A stretch of DNA of 64,000 nucleotides from Lachnospiraceae bacterium MD329. Its GTDB lineage: Bacteria > Bacillota > Clostridia > UBA1381. Under the pieces are notes generated by a model. It was not told where the DNA came from, did no database searches, and saw nothing but the letters and a program-made list of their open reading frames with translations. Position 1 is the stretch's first letter; every line of letters starts with the position of its first letter. Made by a program: the position numbers and the translations under genes. Positions 42,422 to 52,148 of the stretch are shown here, piece by piece. The stretch spans positions 186,001 to 250,000 of the forward strand of contig VIQV01000001.1 in assembly GCA_010206265.1 (NCBI GenBank), in the 5' to 3' direction.

Positions 42422-44176
42422 TTACGCTATATTTTCAGTTCCCGAATATACAAGTCCGCATTTTGCGTCCATAGTGATAGTAGTTCCGCTCTTTAAAATT
42501 TTTGTAGATCCTGCCGCGGCAACTATTACAGGAATATCAAGCGCTGCCGCAAGTACCGTGGCATTAACTGCCTCGCCTGTTTCTTCACTTATAATGCCTG
42601 CCGCTTTTTTCAGAATAGGAATCATATCCTTTGTAATGTTATTCGTAACAACAATATCGCCGTCACAAAAATTCTTTTCAAGCTGTTCATAATTTGTTGC
42701 CACACATACATTTGCTGTTGTATTCAACGAATCAAGACCCTTTCCGCTTGCAAGAATATGACCTACAAGATGTACCTTCATAATATTGGTGGTACCTGCT
42801 ACACCCATAGGTGCTCCGCCCGTAATTACGACAAGCTCACCGTCCTTAATAAGACCCGTCTTCTGAGCACATTCAACAGCGTGGTCAAACAATTCGTCAG
42901 TATTGCTTCTTGCCTCACTCATAATCGGAATTACGCCCCACGACAAATTAAGCTGACGTCTTGCTTTAATACTGAGCGTAGGTGCGATAATCGGACACGA
43001 AGGTCTGAAACGCGAAAGCTGCATAGCAGTTCCGCCTGAATATGTCAGAGCGATAATCGCTGCCGCGTGAAGGTCGTGCGCAGTGGTGCAGGTAGCGTGG
43101 CTGATTGCGTTGGTAACGTCCATACGCGAATCAAAATTCATTCTGTCAAGACGCTTTACATAGTCAATATCATTCTCTGTGCGCTCCGCTATTGACGCCA
43201 TTGTTTTTACCGTTTCCACGGGATATTTACCGATTGCCGTTTCACCCGACAGCATTATGGCGCTTGTTCCGTCATATATGGCATTTGCAACATCTGTTGT
43301 TTCCGCACGCGTCGGACGCGGATTTCTAATCATTGAATCAAGCATTTGCGTTGCTGTAATAACTACCTTACCTGCACGATATGTTTTCTTTATGAGTCTT
43401 TTCTGGATAACAGGCAAATCCTGCATATCTATTTCAACGCCCATATCGCCTCTTGCAATCATTATACCGTGAGTTTCACGTACAATATCATCTATATTCT
43501 GAACACCCTCGGCATTTTCTATTTTTGCAATTATACGTATATTTCTTCCGCCGTTATTTTGAAGAAGATTTTTAATCTCCTTTATATCGTCAGCAGTTCT
43601 TACAAACGATGCAGCTATAAAATCAACATCTTCACGAATTCCGAATAAAATATCATCCATATCCTTTTGGCTCATATATGGCATTGACAACGACACATTA
43701 GGTATATTAACACCCTTTTTATCTGATACCACACCGCCGTTTTTCACCTGACACAGAATACGCGTCCCCTTAACGCTTAATACCTCCATCTCAATCAATC
43801 CGTCATCAATAAGGATTCTGTTCCCTACTTTTACATCATTGGGAAGATTTGAATATGTAATTGAAACCTGAGTTTCATCACCTTCAACATCATCTGTACA
43901 AAGTGTAAATTTCTGTCCTTCTTTTAGCTGTACTTTACCTTTTTTAAAATTCTTAACTCTGACTTCGGGACCCTTTGTATCAAGAAGTATTGCAACAGGA
44001 ATATCCAATTCCTCCCTGACTTTCTTGATAAGATTTATTCTTTCCAGCGCCTCCTCGTGAGTGCCGTGTGAAAAGTTAAGACGCGCCACGTCCATTCCTG
44101 CAAGCATTAAATCCTTTAACACTTCCTCGTTGTCTGTCGCAGGTCCCATTGTGCAGATGATTTTTGTTCTTCTCAT
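42422..44176 (-). CDS. pyk: Pyruvate kinase with C-terminal PEP-utiliser-like domain
   Basis: A 584-residue pyruvate kinase makes ATP from phosphoenolpyruvate. The N-terminus RRTKIICTMGPATDNEEVLK, IDDGLIEMEVL, the active-site IIAKIENAEGVQNIDDI, MIARGDMGVEI and TATQMLDSMIRNPRPTRAETTDVANAI are all intact. After the allosteric C domain there is an extra ~90-residue swivel domain (from about 490), common in Bacilli and Clostridia. Here the usual catalytic-like His motif (TSHAA) reads EAVNATV, so the domain cannot carry phosphate. The ATG at 44174-44176 follows AAGGAGATAAAT. pfkA lies just upstream. Confidence 0.97.
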   Translation of the reverse strand: MRRTKIICTMGPATDNEEVLKDLMLAGMDVARLNFSHGTHEEALERINLIKKVREELDIPVAILLDTKGPEVRVKNFKKGKVQLKEGQKFTLCTDDVEGDETQVSITYSNLPNDVKVGNRILIDDGLIEMEVLSVKGTRILCQVKNGGVVSDKKGVNIPNVSLSMPYMSQKDMDDILFGIREDVDFIAASFVRTADDIKEIKNLLQNNGGRNIRIIAKIENAEGVQNIDDIVRETHGIMIARGDMGVEIDMQDLPVIQKRLIKKTYRAGKVVITATQMLDSMIRNPRPTRAETTDVANAIYDGTSAIMLSGETAIGKYPVETVKTMASIAERTENDIDYVKRLDRMNFDSRMDVTNAISHATCTTAHDLHAAAIIALTYSGGTAMQLSRFRPSCPIIAPTLSIKARRQLNLSWGVIPIMSEARSNTDELFDHAVECAQKTGLIKDGELVVITGGAPMGVAGTTNIMKVHLVGHILASGKGLDSLNTTANVCVATNYEQLEKNFCDGDIVVTNNITKDMIPILKKAAGIISEETGEAVNATVLAAALDIPVIVAAAGSTKILKSGTTITMDAKCGLVYSGTENIA

Positions 44177-44195
44177 ATTTATCTCCTTTATACAC

Positions 44196-44231
44196 AAAAA
44201 GGGGTTGTTCCATACAAAGTGCAACAGCCCC
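44196..44231 (-). terminator. Weak terminator or processing hairpin between pfkA and pyk
   Basis: On the minus strand GGGGCTGTT and AACAACCCC pair with one C-A mismatch around a 13-nt loop and are followed by TTTTTGTG. It may reduce but probably not stop read-through from pfkA to pyk. Confidence 0.45.
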
Positions 44232-44245
44232 AAATATATCCGATA

Positions 44246-45223
44246 TTATACCGATAATTTCTTAGCTAAATCAACAAGCTGCTGAGGTAATTCCTTCTTC
44301 ATTGCAAGACCTTCCGCAATATCTACGTCAATAATCTTATGGTCACGCATACAAACTATTCTGTTTTGCTTACCTGCAAGCAAAAGCTCTACGGCCGCGC
44401 CGCCCATTTCACTTGCAACAACTCTGTCGCGTACTGTCGGGCTTCCGCCTCTCTGAACGTGACCGAGAATAGTAGCTCTTGATTCAATGCCTGTTTTATC
44501 TTCTATTTCCTTTGCCATTTCTATTACGCCGCCGATACCCTCTGCAACAACGATAATAGAATGTTTCTTACCTCTTGATTTACTTTCAAGAATAGGACGT
44601 AAAACGTCTTCATCAAAATCCCATTCTCTTTCGGGTACAAGAACAACCTCAGCACCGCACGCAATACCTGCCTGAATGGCAATATAGCCTGCCGCACGTC
44701 CCATAACCTCAATAATTGAGCAGCGCTCGTGGCTCTGGGCTGTATCTCTTATTTTATCCACAGCGTCCTTAACAGTATTAAGACAGGTGTCATAACCAAC
44801 TGTATATTCACTACAGCTTATATCATTATCAATAGTACCAGGAACCGCAATTGTCGGCAGTCCTGCCTCACACAAGTCTTTTGCGCCTCTGAATGAGCCG
44901 TCGCCTCCGATAACAACCAAACCGTCAAGACCGAATACCTTAGCTATTTCAACGCCCTTTTTAACACCAGCAGGTTCTTTAAACTCCAGACATCTTGCAG
45001 TCTGAAGAATTGTTCCTCCTCTCTGAAGTGTTTCGGATACGCTTCTTGCATTCATCTCTACAAGTTCACCGTTAATAAGACCATTATAACCTCGTCTTAC
45101 TCCGAATACTTTAAGCCCATAATACGCACCGACTCTGACAACCGCACGGATTGCCGCATTCATTCCGGGAGCGTCGCCGCCGCTCGTTAAAACGCCTATC
45201 GTTCTTATGTTCTTATTTTCCAT
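44246..45223 (-). CDS. pfkA: ATP-dependent 6-phosphofructokinase
   Basis: PfkA phosphorylates fructose 6-phosphate, the committed step of glycolysis. The 325-residue protein has IGVLTSGGDAPGMNAAIRAV, GGDGSFRGA, GTIDNDI, MGRAAGYIA and LGHVQRGGSPTVRDRV. The Gly after GGD in GGDGS points to ATP rather than pyrophosphate as phosphoryl donor. The ATG at 45221-45223 follows GGGAGGACGAAAAGTT. The pfkA-pyk order is classical. Confidence 0.97.
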   Translation of the reverse strand: MENKNIRTIGVLTSGGDAPGMNAAIRAVVRVGAYYGLKVFGVRRGYNGLINGELVEMNARSVSETLQRGGTILQTARCLEFKEPAGVKKGVEIAKVFGLDGLVVIGGDGSFRGAKDLCEAGLPTIAVPGTIDNDISCSEYTVGYDTCLNTVKDAVDKIRDTAQSHERCSIIEVMGRAAGYIAIQAGIACGAEVVLVPEREWDFDEDVLRPILESKSRGKKHSIIVVAEGIGGVIEMAKEIEDKTGIESRATILGHVQRGGSPTVRDRVVASEMGGAAVELLLAGKQNRIVCMRDHKIIDVDIAEGLAMKKELPQQLVDLAKKLSV

Positions 45224-45246
45224 AACTTTTCGTCCTCCCACAATTT

Positions 45247-45447
45247 TTAAAATAGTTCATTTTCTATAATCAAGTCCTGCGCGAGCTGCAATTCCGTATT
45301 CGGAACCAGTACCTCATAACAGCCGCAATGATTCTCTCCCTCACTGCGCGCACGTCTTAATTTCGAAATCACATTGTTATTTAAAAGTACATTTCTTAAA
45401 GTTTCTGACGTATTCATAGACTGCGATATATAAACTACTGTCCACAT
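45247..45447 (-). CDS. Small DUF2007-like protein
   Basis: A 66-residue protein begins MWTVVYISQSMNTSETLRNVLLNNNVISKLRR and ends YEVLVPNTELQLAQDLI. This beta-alpha-beta plan resembles the DUF2007 fold (putative signal-transducing, PII-like). The match is by pattern only. The ATG follows AGGAGGATAAAT. It lies 23 nt upstream of pfkA, probably in the same transcript. Its function is unknown. Confidence 0.65.
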   Translation of the reverse strand: MWTVVYISQSMNTSETLRNVLLNNNVISKLRRARSEGENHCGCYEVLVPNTELQLAQDLIIENELF

Positions 45448-45468
45448 ATATTTATCCTCCTGCCGCGG

Positions 45469-45681
45469 CTATCTGCTTTCCGTCGTAATTTTGCCGTGCT
45501 TTGTATATATCTCTGCCGCGCCGTTTATTTTTATCGCCGTCGTCACGTCCGTAAACTGTGCAAGAAAGACCTCGCCTTTATCCAGTTTTTCAGTATGATG
45601 AAATTTTGTATCACGTCCGCTTGTAAGACCTATAATATTAACTCCGTCCTCAAGCGCCTTTACTGCTATATAATCTTCCAT
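45469..45681 (-). CDS. mtrB: Trp RNA-binding attenuation protein TRAP
   Basis: A 70-residue protein is very close to Bacillus TRAP: AVKALEDGVNIIGLTSGRDT, KFHHTEKLDKGEVFLAQFTD, VTTAIKINGAAEIYTKHGKI. TRAP forms an 11-subunit ring that, with tryptophan bound, wraps RNA with 11 (G/U)AG repeats and represses trp genes. The ATG at 45679-45681 follows GGAGA by 5 nt. An in-frame start upstream would add 25 residues and has no ribosome site. It is not next to mtrA (folE) or to any trp gene here. TRAP outside Bacillus and a few Clostridia is rare. Confidence 0.93.
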   Translation of the reverse strand: MEDYIAVKALEDGVNIIGLTSGRDTKFHHTEKLDKGEVFLAQFTDVTTAIKINGAAEIYTKHGKITTESR

Positions 45682-45697
45682 TACAATCTCCGTTTCC

Positions 45698-45713
45698 GCT
45701 GCTTTAAAGCAGC
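45698..45713. promoter_or_regulatory. 16-bp palindrome just upstream of the mtrB ribosome site
   Basis: GCTGCTTTAAAGCAGC is a perfect palindrome in the mtrB leader, a few bases before the ribosome site. It may form a short hairpin or be an operator. Confidence 0.4.
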
Positions 45714-45856
45714 ATAAATACGATATAAAACCATCCCTCTTACCCATACAATGCAAAATAACGCATATATAATATAATATAGCATTTTTGTCAATATTTC
45801 AAGAGCAAATACATTAAAATATTTTTACGCGCCAATGGTTGTTTTGGTTATTTTCA

Positions 45857-48800
45857 CTATTTTATCTTAACATTGTCACTGCCGAATATATTCTTTAAGT
45901 CAGAAAGCGCATTTTCAGTACCGTTAAAGAACAGTCTGCGCGGAGCAGCAGCCACTTTTTTTGTATCCTTAAAGAACAGTCTTACCTCCATATCTCCGCG
46001 ATATGGCGATAACGCCTCCTCAACGGTTTTCAGCGTTTCATCATTTCGTGTTTCAAGCTGAATATATAGGCGTTTTTTCTCCTTCTGTGATTTCAGCGCA
46101 TCGTCTAAAGGCAGTACCGTCTGCATTAAGAGCTTTGGTTCCTCGTCCTCGCGTACCGACAGTCTGCACGACACCGCGACAAGGCTGTCCTCTTTTAGTA
46201 TCGGCGAATATTCCGACAGTACCTTCGGGAACACAATACATTCAACCGCTCCGTATATATCCTCCAGCGTTAAAAATGCCATCTGAGCATTCTGACGTGT
46301 TGTTTTATTTTTTCTTGACGCTATCGCCGCACATATTACAAGCATATCGCCGTCCTTGATTCCGCCCTCAACAGAATGATAGTTACCGTCCTCGTCACGA
46401 TGAACACTTGTCAGCACGTCATTTATATTATACTTTGTAAGTTTCTTTATTTTATCCTCGTATTCCTCCATTGGATGTCCGGAAAAATAAAGACCTGTTG
46501 AACGCTTTTCCATTTTTAATATGGTCTTTTTATCAAGTTCTGGAATATCGGGAAATTCCATTTCCATCTCTTCATCTCCCGTATCAAACAACGACATCTG
46601 ACCTGCCACATTATCTCTCGCAGCTTTTGCGGTACCTTCAAGCGCTCTTTCATATACAGCCAGCAGCTGTGAACGCTTTACTCCCATTGAATCAAACGCT
46701 CCGCACGAAATAAGTCCCTCAACCGCGCGTTTATTTATATCTCTGCCTGTCATACGGTCAACAAAATCCGCAAAATTCTTAAATTCACCGTTTTTATTGC
46801 GTTCCGACACAAGATTTACTATCATTGCGCGTCCCACATTTTTAACTGCGCTAAGACCGAAACGTATCGCACCGCCTTCTACCGTAAACGTGTCCTCGCT
46901 TTTGTTTACATCCGGCGGCAAACGGTCAATACCCATATCCTTACAGTTTGCAATGTAGTGATTTATCTTATCAAGGTCATCAATACTGGAAATCAGCGAC
47001 GCCATATATTCTACAGGGTAGAAAGTTTTCAAATACGCTGTCTGGTATGTCACAAACGCATATGCAGCAGCGTGAGATTTGTTAAAGGCATAATTCGCAA
47101 AGTCGTTTATCTCGTCAAAAATAGAAATTGCTGTTGCCTCGTCTATGCCGTTTTTAATACAGCCCGGTATCTCTCCGTCGTCACTGCCGTAAATAAAATT
47201 CTTACGCTCTATTACCATCTGGTCAGCTTTTTTCTTACTGATAGTACGGCGCATTTGGTCTGCCTTACCAAGTGAATAACCTGCAAGAGAACGTACAATC
47301 TCCAAAACCTGCTCTTGATATACCATACAGCCGTATGTAACGTCCAGAATATCCTTCAGCAGAGGATGTTTGTACTTAACTTCGTCAGGATTTTTCTTAC
47401 TCCTTATATACCTCGGTATCTGCTCCATAGGTCCCGGACGGTAAAGCGCAATTCCTGCTATAACATCTTCAAGAGAATCGGGCTTTAATTCCTGCACAAA
47501 TGACTGCATACCTGCGCTTTCAAGCTGAAATACGCCGTCAGTATTTCCCGACGCTATCAGCTCATAAACTTCAGGACAATTATAGTCAATATTATCCATA
47601 TCAAGTTCAATACCGCGCGTTTTCTTTATGATTTTAACAGCATTGTCAATTACCGTAAGGTTACGAAGTCCAAGAAAATCCATTTTCAGAAGTCCCAGAC
47701 TTTCAACTGTATCTTTTGTAAACTGCGTTGTTATAAAATTATCCGCATTCAGCTGCAATGGCACATAATTTACAATAGGCTCGCTTGTTATAACAACACC
47801 TGCCGCGTGAGTTGACGCGTGACGCGGAAGTCCTTCCAGCGCCATTGAAGTATCAAGAAGTTCTTTTATTTTCGGGTCATTTTCATATAGCGTGTGAAGT
47901 TCCGTGCTTATATCAATTGCCTTCTGTATCGTCATTTTAAGGTCAAACGGCACGAGTTTCGCCACTCTGTCCACATCAGCATACGGAATATTCAGAGCGC
48001 GCCCGACGTCGCGTATTGCAAGCTTTGCTTTCATAGTACCGAACGTTATTATCTGCGCGACCTGTCCTTCTCCGTACTTTTTTACAACGTAATCAATTAC
48101 CTTCTGACGTCCTTCAGGCTCAAAATCAATATCAATATCAGGCATACTGACACGTTCAGGATTTAAAAAACGTTCAAAAATCAATCCGTATTTTATAGGG
48201 TCAACAGTTGTTATTCCAAGCGTATATGAAACAATACTTCCTGCCGCACTGCCGCGTCCGGGTCCAACTATAACACCGTTATTTTTAGCAAAGTGAATAA
48301 AATCCCATACAATTAGAAAATAGTCTACAAACCCCATATTTTTTATGACGTTCAATTCATAGTCAAGTCTTTCTCTGAGTTCGTCAGACACAGGCGAATA
48401 ACGCTTTTCAAGTCCGCTGTAACAAAGCTGTGACAAATATTCAAACGCACTCAAGCCGTCGGGCACATCATATGCAGGAAGATGTCTTGTTCCAAAATCA
48501 AAATCTACATTGCAGCGGCGCGCAATTTTCTCAGTGTTTTCAACAGCCTCAGGAATATACTCGAACAAATCAGCCATTTCCTCAGGTGATTTTATATAAA
48601 ACTCCTCTGTTTCAAATCTCATTCTTTCAGGGTCGTCAACAGTCTTTTCCATCTGAATACACATCAAAACGTCCTGATATTTTGCGTCCTCTTTTTTCAG
48701 ATAATGTATATCATTTGTTGCAACAATATCCACGCCCGTTTCCTGCGACAGCTTAATTATTTCGGGAATTATGCGTTTCTGCTCAGCAATTCCGTGGTCC

Positions 48801-49324
48801 TGAATTTCAAGGAAATAATTGCCCTTACCAAGCACCTCCACATACTTATTAACAATTTCCTTTGCCTCTTCATAATTTCCGTTAAGAATCGCCTTAGGCA
48901 CCTCTCCTGCCAGACAGGCGGACAACGCGATTATACCCTCGCTATTCTCCTTCAACAGCTCAAAATCTATTCTCGGTTTATAATAAAATCCGTCAATATA
49001 TCCGCTTGAAACCATTTTTATAAGATTTTTATAGCCCGTCTGATTTTCTGCAAGAAGTATTAAATGGCTCGTCTTATTGTCAATATCGTGTACCTTTTTA
49101 AAACGGCTTCTCGGCGCCATATACACCTCACAGCCGATTACGGGGTGTATTCCCTGAGCCTTCGCCTCACGGTAAAAATCTACCACACCGTACATTGAGC
49201 CGTGGTCTGTAATGGCGCACGAGGTCATTCCAAGTTCCTTGACACGCGATATGAGTTTTTTAATGCTCGCCTCGCCGTCAAGCAAACTGTATTCCGTGTG
49301 CGTATGCAGATGGCAAAATTCCAT
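45857..49324 (-). CDS. dnaE: DNA polymerase III subunit alpha, DnaE type
   Basis: A 1155-residue C-family polymerase has an N-terminal PHP domain (HLHTHTEYSLLDGEASIKKL, AITDHGSMYGVVDFY) and the palm with the catalytic MPDIDIDFEPEGR, preceded by VGPGRGSAAGSIV. It continues with the fingers (GDMKAK-type loop AQIITFGTMKAKLAIRDVGR), tandem HhH (GLISCGAFDSMG) and a C-terminal OB fold (MLVICAAIASRKNKTTRQNAQMAFLTLED). It lacks the DEDD exonuclease of PolC. In Firmicutes DnaE extends primers or does much of lagging-strand synthesis. The ATG follows AAGGAGGAAATACA. Confidence 0.97.
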   Translation of the reverse strand: MEFCHLHTHTEYSLLDGEASIKKLISRVKELGMTSCAITDHGSMYGVVDFYREAKAQGIHPVIGCEVYMAPRSRFKKVHDIDNKTSHLILLAENQTGYKNLIKMVSSGYIDGFYYKPRIDFELLKENSEGIIALSACLAGEVPKAILNGNYEEAKEIVNKYVEVLGKGNYFLEIQDHGIAEQKRIIPEIIKLSQETGVDIVATNDIHYLKKEDAKYQDVLMCIQMEKTVDDPERMRFETEEFYIKSPEEMADLFEYIPEAVENTEKIARRCNVDFDFGTRHLPAYDVPDGLSAFEYLSQLCYSGLEKRYSPVSDELRERLDYELNVIKNMGFVDYFLIVWDFIHFAKNNGVIVGPGRGSAAGSIVSYTLGITTVDPIKYGLIFERFLNPERVSMPDIDIDFEPEGRQKVIDYVVKKYGEGQVAQIITFGTMKAKLAIRDVGRALNIPYADVDRVAKLVPFDLKMTIQKAIDISTELHTLYENDPKIKELLDTSMALEGLPRHASTHAAGVVITSEPIVNYVPLQLNADNFITTQFTKDTVESLGLLKMDFLGLRNLTVIDNAVKIIKKTRGIELDMDNIDYNCPEVYELIASGNTDGVFQLESAGMQSFVQELKPDSLEDVIAGIALYRPGPMEQIPRYIRSKKNPDEVKYKHPLLKDILDVTYGCMVYQEQVLEIVRSLAGYSLGKADQMRRTISKKKADQMVIERKNFIYGSDDGEIPGCIKNGIDEATAISIFDEINDFANYAFNKSHAAAYAFVTYQTAYLKTFYPVEYMASLISSIDDLDKINHYIANCKDMGIDRLPPDVNKSEDTFTVEGGAIRFGLSAVKNVGRAMIVNLVSERNKNGEFKNFADFVDRMTGRDINKRAVEGLISCGAFDSMGVKRSQLLAVYERALEGTAKAARDNVAGQMSLFDTGDEEMEMEFPDIPELDKKTILKMEKRSTGLYFSGHPMEEYEDKIKKLTKYNINDVLTSVHRDEDGNYHSVEGGIKDGDMLVICAAIASRKNKTTRQNAQMAFLTLEDIYGAVECIVFPKVLSEYSPILKEDSLVAVSCRLSVREDEEPKLLMQTVLPLDDALKSQKEKKRLYIQLETRNDETLKTVEEALSPYRGDMEVRLFFKDTKKVAAAPRRLFFNGTENALSDLKNIFGSDNVKIK

Positions 49325-49386
49325 TGTATTTCCTCCTTACTTTGTAAATTATTTAATTAACTTGATGTACGAAAAAATTTAATAAA

Positions 49387-50244
49387 TTATATACTGTCCG
49401 CTATTTCCAAAATCCTGTTAAGTCTGTGATTTACTCCTGACTTACCTATCGGCGGCGCTGTCTTTTCTCCCAGTTCTTTCAGGCTGTCCTCAGGATATTC
49501 CTCTCTCAGTTCACCAATTTCCTTTAAAACGTCAGGCAGCTTGTCCCATTCGCCCGACGACCGTATTTTTTTTATAGCAAACAGATGTCTGGACGACGCG
49601 CGCGCAGCCTTGTTTGTGTTTGCATTTTCGCAATTTACACGTCTGTTAATGTCGTTACGCATTTCACGTTCAACCTGTATTGTAAACATCTCCAATGCGC
49701 CCTGAGGAGCTCCCATATAACCCAGAATATCCGCGATTTCGCCGCTGCCTTTAATATATACAACATATCCGCCTTTGCGGCGTGTAATTTTCGCTGAAAA
49801 TCCATCACGGCTAAGAATACTGCAAAGTTCTTTTGCGCTGCTTTCTTCACGCGTATTAAACTCCATATGATACCCCTTCTGAGGGTCGGTAACACTTCCT
49901 CCGCCCAGAAATGCACCGCGCACAAACGCCGCGCGGCAACACGAAAACGGTATATCGCCGCAAAGCGATATACCGCCGATAATATTTTCGACTTCAAACA
50001 CATCTTCTATACTCAGGCGTTCAAGTCTTGGCATATGCACAATATCCGCACTGATTCCAAACGCCTCACTGACGGATTTTTTCACTCTCTCCGCCACCGC
50101 CCTGTTCTCTGTCGCAAATCTTATACCATCGCCGCCGACTGTACCTCCGAAGGTTAGCGCACCTGCCGTTTCATTGGCGGCACAGCTCTGACAAACATAT
50201 TCCGCCCTGCACAGTTTTTCTTTAATATCCGAAGAAAACGACAC
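49387..50244 (-). CDS. whiA: DNA-binding protein WhiA
   Basis: WhiA combines a degenerate LAGLIDADG homing-endonuclease fold (about 1-200; CCRAAFVRGAFLGGGSVTDP) with a C-terminal HTH (LPDVLKEIGELREEYPEDSLKELGE, GVNHRLNRI). In Bacillus it affects cell division and chromosome segregation. It follows rapZ-yvcK, the standard cluster. I choose the GTG at 50242-50244, giving the usual start MSFSSDIKEKL, 9 nt after AAAGGA. Upstream in-frame GTG (50247) and TTG (50250) are possible. Confidence 0.95.
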   Translation of the reverse strand: MSFSSDIKEKLCRAEYVCQSCAANETAGALTFGGTVGGDGIRFATENRAVAERVKKSVSEAFGISADIVHMPRLERLSIEDVFEVENIIGGISLCGDIPFSCCRAAFVRGAFLGGGSVTDPQKGYHMEFNTREESSAKELCSILSRDGFSAKITRRKGGYVVYIKGSGEIADILGYMGAPQGALEMFTIQVEREMRNDINRRVNCENANTNKAARASSRHLFAIKKIRSSGEWDKLPDVLKEIGELREEYPEDSLKELGEKTAPPIGKSGVNHRLNRILEIADSI

Positions 50245-50268
50245 CACCAAACATCCTTTCTATATGTA

Positions 50269-51234
50269 TCATTCAGCTGACGTACCCAACAGCATAATGG
50301 TGCGTGCCAGACGGCTGAAGTTATGACGTATTCTGTCATTGCGTACAATTAACAGATTACCTTGAACAAGCTTGGAACGCGTCAGTATTCTCGCTGAATC
50401 CATTTCAACCTCACACGCGTGTTCAAGCGCATATTTTTCTTTAAGTCCCTCAGGAACAGGCGAATTGTTCGCAATAACAATATCCGCTATCCCTTCATAC
50501 GAATGACGTTCTATTGCAGACAGGTGATCATACGCAGTATAACCCTCTGTTTCTCCTGCCTGACTCATAATATTGCAGACATAAATTTTAACCGCGCCGC
50601 TTTTCTGTATAGCCTCCACAACTCCGTCTACAAGAAGATTAGGTATAATACTGGTATACAGACTTCCCGGACCGAGCACGATTATGTCCGCTCGTTCTAT
50701 AGCGCGTATCACTCCGTCTACGGGCTTTGGTTTTTCGGGATTTAATTCCACCCGTGTTATACCGCTGCTCGGTTCTTCCCGATGTACTCCTATATGCGAT
50801 TCACCTTTTATCACCGCTCCGTTTTCCAGTACGGCATTAAGCGTAACCGCCTCATTTGTAACAGGGAAAACTGCTCCTACAATTCCTGCCAGATGACTGA
50901 ATTTTTTAACCGCCTCGTCAAAGCTTGACGACGTTTCATTAAGCGCCGCCAGAAACAGATTGCCAAGGCTGTGACCTTTCAGCCCACCGTCCTTAAACCT
51001 GAAATTTAACAATTCACCCATCACCGGGTCTACCTCTGCCAGTGCCGATACGCAGTTACGCACATCACCCGGAGCCAGCATACCAAAATCATTTCTTAAC
51101 ATTCCCGACGAACCGCCGTCATCAGCAACAGTTACAACCGCCGTTATATTATGAGTATGTAATTTCAAGCCCTTAAGCATAGTCGAAAGCCCTGTTCCGC
51201 CGCCTATGGCTACAACTCTTGTATCTGTATTCAT
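50269..51234 (-). CDS. yvcK: YvcK family (GlmR) regulator of carbon flux to cell wall
   Basis: This 321-residue CofD-like protein binds UDP-GlcNAc. In Bacillus it stimulates GlmS and supports growth on gluconeogenic carbon. Motifs: VVAIGGGTGLSTMLKGLK, VTVADDGGSSGMLRNDF, PGDVRNC, GHSLGNLFLAAL, VLGPGSLYTSIIPNLL and VCNIMSQAGETEGYTAYDH. The start is ATG with AAAGGAGCAGTC upstream. It sits between rapZ and whiA and is functionally linked to glmM in this window. Confidence 0.96.
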   Translation of the reverse strand: MNTDTRVVAIGGGTGLSTMLKGLKLHTHNITAVVTVADDGGSSGMLRNDFGMLAPGDVRNCVSALAEVDPVMGELLNFRFKDGGLKGHSLGNLFLAALNETSSSFDEAVKKFSHLAGIVGAVFPVTNEAVTLNAVLENGAVIKGESHIGVHREEPSSGITRVELNPEKPKPVDGVIRAIERADIIVLGPGSLYTSIIPNLLVDGVVEAIQKSGAVKIYVCNIMSQAGETEGYTAYDHLSAIERHSYEGIADIVIANNSPVPEGLKEKYALEHACEVEMDSARILTRSKLVQGNLLIVRNDRIRHNFSRLARTIMLLGTSAE

Positions 51235-51287
51235 TATTCCGACTGCTCCTTTCGCAAAGCCGCTGCCGCGCCCTTTTAAGGACGGCT

Positions 51288-52145
51288 CTATTCCCTTCCG
51301 ATGTCTCTGTACGTTACATTTACGCTGTAGTCAAGCGTCTTTAAATAGTCGGCAAGTCTGTTTGTCATTGTAACACTTCTATGCTTTCCGCCCGTACAGC
51401 CTATGGCAATACTTAAAGAAACCTTGCCTTCCTCAATATAAAGAGGTATCATAAATGCCATCATATCCTGAAGCTTTTCCATAAACTCCTCGGCTGTCTT
51501 AAAGCTCATAACGTAATCCTGAACATCTTTGTCATTACCTGTTTTATGCTTTAATTCATCAATATAGAACGGATTCGGAAAACAGCGTACGTCAAAAACA
51601 AGGTCTGCGTCAAGAGGCATACCGTATTTAAAGCCAAAAGCCATAACATTTATTTCAAGCCCTTGTTTAGCGTCTTTCGACGCATACAGCTCCTTTAATT
51701 CCTTTAGTAAATCCTGCGCGCTCAGACGCGATGTGTCAATAACTGAATCCGCCGCATTGTAAAGAGCAGTAAGCATTTCACGCTCCTGCTGTATGGACGC
51801 CAAAAGTCCGTTTGCGTTGTCAAGAGGGTGCGGACGCCTCTGCTCCTTATACCGTTTTACAAGTGTTTCATCATCAGCATTAAGATATAATAATCTGCAG
51901 TCATAGCCCTTATCCTTTAAATCCTTTATCTGAGCCAGAAGTTCATTTATCATATCTCCTACGCGTATATCTATAACAAGCGCTATATTGTTGAAATTTC
52001 CGTTCACGCTTGACAGCATTTCTGAAAATTTAGGTATAAGAACAGGAGGCATATTATCTATACAGAAATATCCCATATCCTCCAGATACCGTATTACTCT
52101 TGTTTTTCCGCTGCCTGACATACCCGTAACAATTGTATATTGCAT
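51288..52145 (-). CDS. rapZ: RapZ/YvcJ nucleotide-binding RNase adapter
   Basis: This 285-residue P-loop protein has GMSGSGKTRVIRYLEDMGY (Walker A at about 8-15), CIDNMPPVLIPKF and LYLNADDETLVKRYKEQRRPHPL. The C-terminal domain has GLEINVMAFGFKYGMP, DLVFDVRCFPNP and IGCTGGKHRSVTM. E. coli RapZ guides RNase E to glmZ RNA. In Firmicutes YvcJ hydrolyses GTP and its target is unclear. It is followed by yvcK and whiA. Confidence 0.96.
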   Translation of the reverse strand: MQYTIVTGMSGSGKTRVIRYLEDMGYFCIDNMPPVLIPKFSEMLSSVNGNFNNIALVIDIRVGDMINELLAQIKDLKDKGYDCRLLYLNADDETLVKRYKEQRRPHPLDNANGLLASIQQEREMLTALYNAADSVIDTSRLSAQDLLKELKELYASKDAKQGLEINVMAFGFKYGMPLDADLVFDVRCFPNPFYIDELKHKTGNDKDVQDYVMSFKTAEEFMEKLQDMMAFMIPLYIEEGKVSLSIAIGCTGGKHRSVTMTNRLADYLKTLDYSVNVTYRDIGRE

Positions 52146-52148
52146 TAT

